Shown: piece after piece, positions 6,493 to 13,318 of the stretch
Layout: every line of letters starts with the position of its first letter
Position numbering within the stretch: the first letter of the stretch is position 1
Assembly: GCA_903823545.1 (NCBI GenBank)
Contig: CAIJTL010000770.1
Coordinates: forward strand, 1 to 13,318
Length of the DNA: 13,318 nucleotides
Reading direction: 5' to 3'
From: an uncultured Planctomycetaceae bacterium
GTDB lineage: Bacteria > Planctomycetota > Planctomycetia > Planctomycetales > Planctomycetaceae
Program-made: the position numbers and the translations under genes
Notes under the pieces: model-generated
What the model was told of the DNA's origin: nothing
Database searches by the model: none
What the model saw: the letters and a program-made list of their open reading frames with translations, nothing else

Positions 6493-9400
6493 TTAATCTT
6501 GAGCCGCTTTCTTCTGCTTCGGTGGTTCGACTTTTTTCGGTGGCGGAGTATCGCTGAAAGTCAGCCGATGCAAAGTTCGGTCGGCCTGCACTTCGATCGT
6601 ATTGTCATCAAGGTCAGGACGTTGCTCGCAAAACTCGAATCTCTGTTTGAGAAGCTCATCGGCCAAATTCACAACACGACCGCTTCGCTTATCGAGCACA
6701 TCGACCTTGTACTTCAATCCGTCATTGATCGCGGTCCCTTCAGCGTTCGGTCGAAAGATTGTCGCGGCTAGCACCAAGACCGGCGAATCGACCGGCTGCG
6801 CGGCATTGACCGCTTGCCAATCAATCTCCGTAGACCACAGCAGCTTGTTTGTCGCGCGGTTAAAGGCGAAGCAGGGGCCGTGAATTTTCCAATGATCAAA
6901 CGAAAGTTCGGTAGCACGGGTGCGAAGCTTATTCGGGACCGGTGGTTCTTCGGTGTAAGTCATCAGCATCCAGCGTTCGCGATCCTGAGTGACCAGGAAA
7001 TGCCGCAAGTTCGGGATCGCTGGAAGCGTCTGATCAATCAATTTACGCGCATCAGGAACTGACCACATCACGAAGCGTCCCGATGGTTCCATGACGGCAA
7101 CGGTTTCCCTCAATGAGACGCACGGTCTTGAGCCGATCGCAAATTGTTCGTGAAGCACATCGGTGTTTGTGATCGTGTCAGTCACTCGCAGTTCGTGTCC
7201 GGTTTCGGACGAGGTCCACGTTACAAGATGGCGACCAACGGTTGAGATCTTGGCCATTCCGCGCAACTCGCGTCGAGCCAGCAAGCGACCATCGAGCGTG
7301 CTCAACACCAACACTTCGCGTCGATCGTTATTGATTGCAAGCACCGCCTGATCGTCGCCAGAGAGTTCGCAGCCGATCGGGATTCCGTCATGAGTCCAAA
7401 GCACATCGCCGGTTGCTATACGAGTCGCAATCAATCGAGTTCCGCTCTGCACGCACAAAACGTCATCGCCAACGATCATCACGCGGCCTAAGCGTCGGCC
7501 TGTATTATCGACCATTCCGTAACTCAGAGGCATTCCAGGAATCGGAGATGGCTGCGGTTGAGGCTGAGTTGACGTCGGTTGGTCGGTACGTCGATCGATC
7601 AAAGTCCCTGGCCACAGTAAACGAGGTGACGACTCTTCGCCTGAGGTCGTGAGCATGTCTGCAACAAAGAACTCACCTCCAAGAGCGAGCACGAGCCAAC
7701 GTCCGCGAGAGCAAGCGTAGTACCCGATGACGTGACGCATCGCATACTCGTCGACCGGCGGCTTCCATTTCCAAACGATCCGGCCGGCACCGTCGCGTGC
7801 GACCACGACTCGCATCGTGTCGAGTTCCAATTGCCAATGCTCGCGTAGCGGGTCGACGGCCCCGACCCATTCGATGCGATGACTTCGGCTAATCGCAACG
7901 TCTTCGTCAATCTTCTCCGACTGGACCGGCTCTTTCGGCCATGCCAGCTTGAGCTTCTCTCGAAACTCAGCAAGCCACCCATCCGCAAGTTCTCTTCCGG
8001 TCTTATTGTCGAGTGACCGAACATCCGCAAAACGTCCTGAAAGATCTTCGAGCAATGATCGCGACGTTTCCACTTGCCCAGCAGCCAACCATTGCTGTGC
8101 CATTCGCGCCGTTGCGAATGCTTGATGCTCCGGAAGTCCGCTCCGTCGCAACGACAACAGATTCGCTTCGATCTCGTGCTTATGCTTCTTGTCGAGCCGA
8201 TCGACGAACGCTCTTCGAGCCATTGCCGCAGTCGGTTCGTGCCAGCCAAACAGCGAGACATATCGCTTGAGCGACAGATGCCCCATCGCATCGACAGCCG
8301 CTCGCAGTCGCGTTTTCAATTCGACATCGAAGGCTTCGCGGTCAGCTAGCGACAATTGATCTCGCAATTCGCTCATTCGCGCCGCCAGCCAACGATCTTG
8401 GCGGGCCATGATCTTGTCGCCGAAGTTTTGCAACTCGGTATCTGGCTCCCAGGCATCGGCCACCTTCAGCAGTTCGCGAACGGCCGGCATTAACTCGCCA
8501 CGAAGCTGCAAACTCTGCGCTCGCAATCGTGCGAAGATGAGTCTCTGCTTCGGGTCATCGACGAGTGTGTCCAATTCGCGAATCGTGCTTTCGAGGTCCG
8601 CTTGATCGAATCGCAGTTCTTCAAGTAATAGCGCTGCGAGTGACTGTTTAGCCTCCGGAGTTGGGCGGAGCGAGATTGCTCGGCGCAAATCTTCCAGGCC
8701 ACGTTGCCGACGTCCAAGATGCAGATTCAGGCGGCCTCGCTGCTCAAGTGCGGTGGCATCGTCGGCGTTTTGAGCAAAGGCTCGCGCCAAGTTTTCCTGA
8801 GTCTCGCTCAGCGGCGGAAACGCAACGACATGCGAGGCTGACTGCGACACCAACTGCCCGTTAGCCGCGATCAAATTGCCGAGCGACTTCGACACCGCAA
8901 CTTTCGTCAGTTGTCGCCCGGACTGAGTTTCGAGGCTGACCACTTCGCCTCCATGACTGCTCACTGGCAGATGCAACACTCCCGCAATCAACACGCCTCG
9001 TCCAAACACGGGAGCAATCGGAGCGGGATGGGGCCAAGCCTGCGTTCCATCAGACAGCTTGATCGCTCGCACGTCATTCGAGCCAACGATCAATGTGTTT
9101 CCTGATTCGGTAACACCTTGGATGAAAAGTCCGTCGCCGCGAGCCTGCTTCCAAAGAACTCGGCCATCTTCGGCGTTGAGACAAAACATTTCGCCATGAT
9201 CCGGCGGAGCAAACAACACATGATTGCCGGAGACCAACAATGCGCTGCATGACCAACGTGATTCAAACGGCAACATAGTCGGATGAAATTCAAAACGCCC
9301 ACGAACGGCTCGCATCGTTGGCTCGCGATAGGTTGTCTGCCAACGCAATTCACGACGAATCGGATCAACGGCGATCAGCGATCCCGTGCCGGTTGGACAC

Positions 9401-11331
9401 AAGAGGCAATCACCGGCGATCGTCGGACTCAATCCAGCATCGTGAGTCACTCCCCACCAAATCGGATCGCTGTTCGACAGCGTCTGTGTCCACAACGTCT
9501 GACCATCCCGCGGATCGAGTACCACCAAGCGCAAATCGACACCGTCATCAGTCATCACAAAGAGTTGACCGCGCCACGGCAACGGCGGACCCAAGAAGTA
9601 TGTTCCGGCCCCCTCCAATTCGACGTCGCTCAAACGTGGTCCACCCAGTTCCCAACGCAAGCGACCGGTCTTGGCTTCAATCGCAATCAGCTTGTTGTAT
9701 TCCCTCGGCTGCGCGATCGGACGCCACGCCATCTGCGGCTGTGAAAACAGGCCACCACTTCGTTCTTGGAGTGAATAAATCAATTCGCCATCACTGCTGA
9801 GTGTTCCTGAAGCGACATCTTCCCAGACTCGTTTCTGCAACCACGAATCCAATTCCGGTTGGCTCACTCGTGAGGTTCGTCCGCGACGCGGTCGCACCAT
9901 CAATTCGCCAAGCTGCGAATCGAGCAACGCCGAATGCCATAACGGCTCGCCATCAGCCAACCGAAATGCTTGCAGTTGCGATAAGGTTCGCACGATGAGT
10001 GTGTCGCCGACAACGATCGGTTGTGCGGTCGGCAGAACCGGTTGCTCCGCCTGAATTCGCTGCTCAACTGCAGTTCGTACTTCTACGCGAACTCGCCCCC
10101 AGCTACCGGGTAGAGTCGTTGGTGAAGGTGCTGTGAGCGCCGATTTCGGCTCTGCGGCGTCACCTTCTGCCGCATCTTCACCTTCTTCTTTTTCTTTCGG
10201 CTCTGGTTCCCTTTGCTCAGGGCCATTGTCCAACAGCGGTCGAATCCACAACGGCTGCTGCGACGGAATGGCTGCCGCCGCGAAAGCAGTTCTCGCCCCG
10301 TTCCCCGAAACCATCGGCCAGTCGTTTTGCAACTCTCGTGTTGTTTGCCCGGACTTCAGCACCGTCCCTGCCCAGCGATCAAGCCAAGCCAACGAGTCTG
10401 CATCCTTATCGAATAACGGCAGCGAATTATTTCCAACTCGGCGTTGCACCGTCTTATCGGCAAGTGATTTCTCCGCGAGTGTTTTTTTCAGTTGGATCAA
10501 GACGTTTTGGCAACGCTCCGATTGTCCGGCCATCCGCCATGCAACGGCTAATTGCAGCGACAAGAACGGCTCGCGCGATTGACTCGCTTGCGGCCACAAA
10601 AGGAGTTCACTCAGACGCAACGCGGCGGCGAGCGGTTCGCCCGCATCCAGGTCTCTCATCGCCAGCGAGTAAGTCGCGTCGTATCCCGCAGGCGTATGAA
10701 ACCATCTCCGCGACACCGCTTCGACACCGCGCCAATTCCGTTTCTCTATCGCAGCCTCGAATTCAACCTGAGCCACCTTTCCGACGAGCAGCTCATAAGC
10801 CTGACGTCCGGCGAGCGGCAGAGAGCCCAACAACTGCCGTGCTTCGTGCTTCATGCTCTTTCGTAGGACGGGCAGTTCGCGGACTTTGGCTTCCGGCTTC
10901 TTGTCAGCGGGAATCGGTTTGTCGTACGGCTGCGGCCTCTCACGCGACGGCGCAGGCAATTTCTCGATCAACGGTTCTACGTTCTGCTTCAGCGCGTTAT
11001 CGGTTTCTTTCGATCTTTTTCCCGCGCGATCATCATCGAGAAAGACATCCTCCGCGCCAAACTCATCGTCATCGTTGCGGCGGTCATCCAAGATCGACTG
11101 CAATAAACGCACGCCTTGCGCGAAGTCCGGTTTGCTATCCGGATCACTCGGTGCGATCAACCTTCGAGCCTGTTCCAACCGTTGCACCAACCGCCGCTCA
11201 CGCATCGGCCCATCGGGCGACGCATCCGCCAACTGCGGATCAGGAACCTGAGCGCACACGACGATGACACTGCCGACCAAGAGGCTCAATGCCAGCAGTG
11301 TCAGCATCCGTGCCGAATTCAAAGGTCGCAT
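6493..11331 (-). CDS. Very large exported PQQ-like beta-propeller/TPR protein
   Basis: The 1612-residue protein begins with a Sec signal peptide (1-27; hydrophobic core 10-25, likely cut after VCA). Next is a helical, partly charged region (about 40-340). Propeller 1 (about 340-840) has PQQ-type blades with the pattern D-x-x-x-G-x-x-x-W, for example AFRLADGEPLWHS (455-467), IAIEAKTGRLRW (549-560), VVLDPRDGQTLW (603-614), IAVDPIRRELRW (653-664) and FCLNAEDGRVLW (716-727). A TPR-like helical region follows (about 850-1130; clearest at 859-921). Propeller 2 (about 1150-1590) has VARDGAGRIVWKW (1177-1189), IATRIATGDVLWTHD (1301-1315) and FAFNRATNKLLWS (1488-1500). The C-terminus is Pro/Lys-rich. 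Acidic E/K-rich (375-395) and Thr/Gln/Pro-rich (1249-1266) linkers interrupt it. It probably works as a periplasmic or envelope scaffold like BamB; PQQ enzyme residues and a dehydrogenase active site were not recognised. Confidence 0.87.
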   Translation of the reverse strand: MRPLNSARMLTLLALSLLVGSVIVVCAQVPDPQLADASPDGPMRERRLVQRLEQARRLIAPSDPDSKPDFAQGVRLLQSILDDRRNDDDEFGAEDVFLDDDRAGKRSKETDNALKQNVEPLIEKLPAPSRERPQPYDKPIPADKKPEAKVRELPVLRKSMKHEARQLLGSLPLAGRQAYELLVGKVAQVEFEAAIEKRNWRGVEAVSRRWFHTPAGYDATYSLAMRDLDAGEPLAAALRLSELLLWPQASQSREPFLSLQLAVAWRMAGQSERCQNVLIQLKKTLAEKSLADKTVQRRVGNNSLPLFDKDADSLAWLDRWAGTVLKSGQTTRELQNDWPMVSGNGARTAFAAAAIPSQQPLWIRPLLDNGPEQREPEPKEKEEGEDAAEGDAAEPKSALTAPSPTTLPGSWGRVRVEVRTAVEQRIQAEQPVLPTAQPIVVGDTLIVRTLSQLQAFRLADGEPLWHSALLDSQLGELMVRPRRGRTSRVSQPELDSWLQKRVWEDVASGTLSSDGELIYSLQERSGGLFSQPQMAWRPIAQPREYNKLIAIEAKTGRLRWELGGPRLSDVELEGAGTYFLGPPLPWRGQLFVMTDDGVDLRLVVLDPRDGQTLWTQTLSNSDPIWWGVTHDAGLSPTIAGDCLLCPTGTGSLIAVDPIRRELRWQTTYREPTMRAVRGRFEFHPTMLPFESRWSCSALLVSGNHVLFAPPDHGEMFCLNAEDGRVLWKQARGDGLFIQGVTESGNTLIVGSNDVRAIKLSDGTQAWPHPAPIAPVFGRGVLIAGVLHLPVSSHGGEVVSLETQSGRQLTKVAVSKSLGNLIAANGQLVSQSASHVVAFPPLSETQENLARAFAQNADDATALEQRGRLNLHLGRRQRGLEDLRRAISLRPTPEAKQSLAALLLEELRFDQADLESTIRELDTLVDDPKQRLIFARLRAQSLQLRGELMPAVRELLKVADAWEPDTELQNFGDKIMARQDRWLAARMSELRDQLSLADREAFDVELKTRLRAAVDAMGHLSLKRYVSLFGWHEPTAAMARRAFVDRLDKKHKHEIEANLLSLRRSGLPEHQAFATARMAQQWLAAGQVETSRSLLEDLSGRFADVRSLDNKTGRELADGWLAEFREKLKLAWPKEPVQSEKIDEDVAISRSHRIEWVGAVDPLREHWQLELDTMRVVVARDGAGRIVWKWKPPVDEYAMRHVIGYYACSRGRWLVLALGGEFFVADMLTTSGEESSPRLLWPGTLIDRRTDQPTSTQPQPQPSPIPGMPLSYGMVDNTGRRLGRVMIVGDDVLCVQSGTRLIATRIATGDVLWTHDGIPIGCELSGDDQAVLAINNDRREVLVLSTLDGRLLARRELRGMAKISTVGRHLVTWTSSETGHELRVTDTITNTDVLHEQFAIGSRPCVSLRETVAVMEPSGRFVMWSVPDARKLIDQTLPAIPNLRHFLVTQDRERWMLMTYTEEPPVPNKLRTRATELSFDHWKIHGPCFAFNRATNKLLWSTEIDWQAVNAAQPVDSPVLVLAATIFRPNAEGTAINDGLKYKVDVLDKRSGRVVNLADELLKQRFEFCEQRPDLDDNTIEVQADRTLHRLTFSDTPPPKKVEPPKQKKAAQD

Positions 11332-11443
11332 GGCGTGCTCTCGCTTCGAGGTGCCTTTGATCGCGGAGTTCGACGCTCTCGAACTCCACTTTCAGCTACG
11401 TTGAAAACGTGCCTCACGTCTTCGCGACAAATTTACCGAGCGG
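11332..11443 (-). other. 112-bp spacer between the MFS gene and the propeller gene
   Basis: The spacer contains a perfect 9-bp hairpin (listed separately) but no T-run and no clear -35/-10 pair. The only ribosome binding signal before the propeller gene is a weak GAGAG about eight bases upstream of the ATG. It is unclear whether transcription from the MFS gene continues through it. Confidence 0.4.
11365..11387. repeat. Perfect 9-bp inverted repeat with a 5-base loop
   Basis: GGAGTTCGA (11365-11373) and TCGAACTCC (11379-11387) enclose CGCTC. The hairpin lies 34 bp upstream of the propeller gene start and 57 bp after the MFS stop. No T-run follows on either strand, so it may be a protein-binding operator, an mRNA processing or stability structure, or a non-canonical terminator. 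Confidence 0.6.
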
Positions 11444-12958
11444 TTACGTCAACTCTTCTTGAGGTGGCTCTGGCAACCAGAACGAGGCAATGAGTCCAAC
11501 CAAATAAACGCTACAGCCAACAGCCGCTGCTGTGTATGCCAGCTTCATCGGAGCGTTCGCAATATCGTCTGTTGCCGCTAATGTCGCCGTCACCCACGCA
11601 AACGAAGTTCCGATCAACCGACCGCCGATGTTTGCGGCAAAACTTTCACCAGTTCCACGCAGATGCAGTGGGTAAACGCGAGGCAGATAATTCCCCCAGA
11701 AGCTGAATTGAGCGACTGTCACTAAGCCGGCCATGAAGAGACCAAGGTAAGTCAAATTCAAACTGGTCGTCGCGCAATAGGCGAAGATGATCGGCATCAG
11801 AATCAATCCAGGAATCTGGAAAATCCGGAGCAACTTACGACGACCAACGATCATCACAGCCAACGCGGCTAACAGGAACCGACCCACGAGGCCGCCGACT
11901 TCTTGAACCTTGGTTACATTGGCTGCGACTTCCTGAGTGATCTTTCCGCGAATTGGACCTTCGATTTTGGCTCGTTCTGCTCCAATCAACTTCTTCTGCT
12001 CCGCTTCAGGCTTCCCTTCCAATTGAGCCTTGAATTCTGCGGACTCCAATCGCTGAGCAACTTTGTCAGCAACAGGCTTTGCCGCTAGAGCCTCTTTCAC
12101 TCGTGCTTTCACTTCTGGCAAGCCGGGTATGATCTGTGGAATTTGTTGAATCGCACCAAACGCTGCACCGAAGCTGCAAGCAAACATCAACGTCGTAACG
12201 ACTGTTGTGCGACACAACTCAGGTGAAAACAACTGAGCGATGCTCGGTCGCTTGAGTGTTCCAGACTCTTTTTTCTGAGCCCAAACGGGGGACTCCGGTA
12301 AGAAAGGACGAATCAGGATTAACGGGATCGCCGGAATCACTCCCGACATCAATGTGTATCGCCAAGCGGCGTGAGGGTCGGTAATCGTCCCTCCTAGCAA
12401 TGATTGAATCGCAGGAAAACTTGGTCCATAACTGACTGCCAAGCCGTTGGCCATTGCCACGAGCAGACCGCCAACAGATGAAAAGGCTTGCGTGTAACCC
12501 AAGACTTTTTCTCGCTGGTGCGGATTAGGAAACAGTTCTGCCAACCAGGCAACCGCAGCAACGAACTCCACGCAAACGCCGATAAAGACAAAACAACGAC
12601 AGGTCAATAACATCCAAATACTGCTCGAAAAGCCTGCTGCGAATGCGGAGAATGCGTAAATCAAAATCGACCAAGTCAGCACCCGTCGACGTCCGAGCCT
12701 ATCGGTTAAGTAGCCGCCGACTAACCCAAAGACACCTCCCGCGATCGCAGGAATGTAGAACAGTCGTCCCACCCACATCTGAAAAACGGGAGTACCCGGA
12801 GCCGCCCCGACCAATTCTTGAAGTGCCGGCCGAACGATTAATGGCAGCATCAATAGTTCATAGATATCAAAAGCAAAACCAATCGACGCAATAACGCAGA
12901 TCAGCCATTGAGTCGAAGTCAGTCGACCAGCAGACGGGGAGGCGGGGGTTTCCGACAT
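11444..12958 (-). CDS. MFS transporter, sugar/organic-acid symporter type, with a hydrophilic insert
   Basis: The 504-residue inner-membrane protein starts at an ATG with GAGG five bases upstream. The sequence shows about 12 membrane segments in two halves. TM1 includes IGFAFDIYELLMLPLIV (26-42), with the buried Asp/Glu typical of proton-coupled porters. The signature loop GGYLTDRLGRRR (81-92) between TM2 and TM3 is motif A, and LPESPVW (220-226) after TM6 is typical of the sugar-porter and aromatic-acid/H+ symporter branches. An unusual charged segment of about 75 residues (279-354) lies between TM7 and TM8, on the predicted periplasmic side. The second half ends with GNYLPRVYPLHLRGTGESFAAN-like motif (422-443) and TM12 before a short acidic tail. 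The substrate is unknown. It is the first gene of the leftward group. Confidence 0.92.
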   Translation of the reverse strand: MSETPASPSAGRLTSTQWLICVIASIGFAFDIYELLMLPLIVRPALQELVGAAPGTPVFQMWVGRLFYIPAIAGGVFGLVGGYLTDRLGRRRVLTWSILIYAFSAFAAGFSSSIWMLLTCRCFVFIGVCVEFVAAVAWLAELFPNPHQREKVLGYTQAFSSVGGLLVAMANGLAVSYGPSFPAIQSLLGGTITDPHAAWRYTLMSGVIPAIPLILIRPFLPESPVWAQKKESGTLKRPSIAQLFSPELCRTTVVTTLMFACSFGAAFGAIQQIPQIIPGLPEVKARVKEALAAKPVADKVAQRLESAEFKAQLEGKPEAEQKKLIGAERAKIEGPIRGKITQEVAANVTKVQEVGGLVGRFLLAALAVMIVGRRKLLRIFQIPGLILMPIIFAYCATTSLNLTYLGLFMAGLVTVAQFSFWGNYLPRVYPLHLRGTGESFAANIGGRLIGTSFAWVTATLAATDDIANAPMKLAYTAAAVGCSVYLVGLIASFWLPEPPQEELT

Positions 12959-13197
12959 GTGAACCTCGTATTGGTGGGAGTTCGTAGGAAGGGCTGGATT
13001 CTATCCCCTAAGAGTTTTTTTCAAACTGGCTGAGGCACCTCGAACCTCGCAGTTAGAAAACTTCTCTTGCAACCAACTCGCCACCTGAAAAGGCATTTCG
13101 CAAGGCTTCACCAGCCAAAGAGGGACTGCGCTTGTTGGTAGACTCATCGCGATACACTGTCAGCACGACAAACTGAATTCAACTTCGGAGAGCAATC
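12959..13197. other. Divergent intergenic region with a possible MFS promoter
   Basis: No gene was found in these 239 bases. On the minus strand TTGAAA (13019-13024) and TAGAAT (12998-13003) are separated by 15 bases and would give a leader of roughly 30 bases before the MFS start; the short spacing makes this a weak promoter call. For the rightward gene, TTGTTG (13132-13137) and TACACT (13153-13158) form an equally weak candidate, also with a 15-base spacer. An A/T run (seven T at 13015-13021) lies inside the first candidate. Confidence 0.35.
12998..13024 (-). promoter_or_regulatory. Candidate sigma70-like promoter for the MFS gene
   Basis: TTGAAA (-35) and TAGAAT (-10) on the minus strand match the consensus at four and five of six positions, but the 15-base spacer is shorter than the usual 16-18. 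It lies about 40 bases upstream of the MFS start. Confidence 0.3.
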
Positions 13198-13318
13198 TTG
13201 TTCGCACCATCATCAAGTCGATGCCGCTGGCCGTTGGGGTTGGTTTCCAATTGTTGGAAGACGCAACTGGAAGCAGGAATCGATCTCGATTTGTTAATTG
13301 CAGAGGCCGAGCATTGTA
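13198..13318 (+). CDS. Start of a probable sulfotransferase family gene (partial, TTG start)
   Basis: The frame from TTG at 13198 stays open for 40 codons to the window end. GGAGAG (13187-13192) lies five bases upstream, and an in-frame TGA at 13174-13176 with no ATG or GTG after it leaves TTG as the only good start. The visible protein ends LEAGIDLDLLIAEAEHC (24-40). An amphipathic helix of this kind (D-L-L-x-x-A-E) soon after the start, normally followed by TGLSDFG, is typical of a common group of PAPS-dependent sulfotransferase-like proteins in planctomycetes and proteobacteria. The diagnostic PAPS-binding motif and the TGLSDFG continuation are outside the window, so the family call is from a short segment only. 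It diverges from the MFS gene. Confidence 0.45.
   Translation, partial: MFAPSSSRCRWPLGLVSNCWKTQLEAGIDLDLLIAEAEHC

Noticed and set aside
10338..11267. 309-codon open frame antisense to the propeller gene
   Set aside because: Arg/Ser/Pro-rich low-complexity translation with no ribosome binding site or recognisable domain, opposite the signal peptide and helical region of the real gene.
5065..11409. Shared 11-mer GTTGAAAACGT near 5066 and 11400
   Set aside because: Several 11-base matches are expected by chance in a window of this size, and the flanks do not extend the match.
13025..13060. Possible tRNA T-arm (GGTTCGAGG on the minus strand)
   Set aside because: The flanking bases do not form a 5-bp T-stem with a 7-base loop, and no acceptor or anticodon arm is present.
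13221..13318. ATG-start frame at the right edge
   Set aside because: It lacks a ribosome binding site and its translation is Arg-rich without family features; the TTG frame at 13198 is better on both counts.

Overview
The window looks like chromosomal DNA from a member of the Planctomycetota. This is inferred from gene content: a very large exported protein with two PQQ-type propellers and TPR-like repeats, a tandem universal stress protein, a short Tat-signal protein, a PF12000-type glycosyltransferase and a probable sulfotransferase start. No rRNA or other marker gene is present, so the assignment is a judgement. No transposase, integrase, phage gene, CRISPR array, tRNA or rRNA was found.

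Left part (1-5062, plus strand): a surface-glycan or nucleotide-sugar cluster. In order it holds the 3' end of a FabH-like ketoacyl-ACP synthase III, a DegT/DnrJ/EryC1/StrS sugar aminotransferase, a 293-bp gap with no convincing gene, a membrane-anchored NAD-dependent sugar epimerase/dehydratase, a previously easy-to-miss 29-codon GTG-start ORF for a mini-lipoprotein, a long bipartite hairpin terminator, and a family-4 glycosyltransferase. The likely logic is synthesis of a modified (amino or acylated) nucleotide sugar at the membrane, then its transfer to a glycan.

Middle and right part (5133-12958, minus strand): four genes read leftwards: an MFS transporter, a 1612-residue exported PQQ-propeller/TPR protein, a tandem-domain universal stress protein and a small Tat-exported protein. 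Gaps are 112, 38 and 17 bp, so the last three almost surely share a transcript and the MFS gene may join them. A 64-bp imperfect inverted repeat separates this unit from the convergent glycosyltransferase gene and supplies the stop codon of the Tat protein.

Right edge (12959-13318): a divergent intergenic region with a possible promoter for the MFS gene, then the first 40 codons of a plus-strand gene with a TTG start and good ribosome binding site, which resembles the N-terminus of planctomycete sulfotransferases.

The most unusual items are the mini-lipoprotein, the membrane-domain/epimerase fusion, the double-propeller giant with its stress-protein partner, the hydrophilic insert in the MFS transporter, the glutamate-to-asparagine change in the glycosyltransferase, and the two structured intergenic elements. 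None by itself proves a new system.
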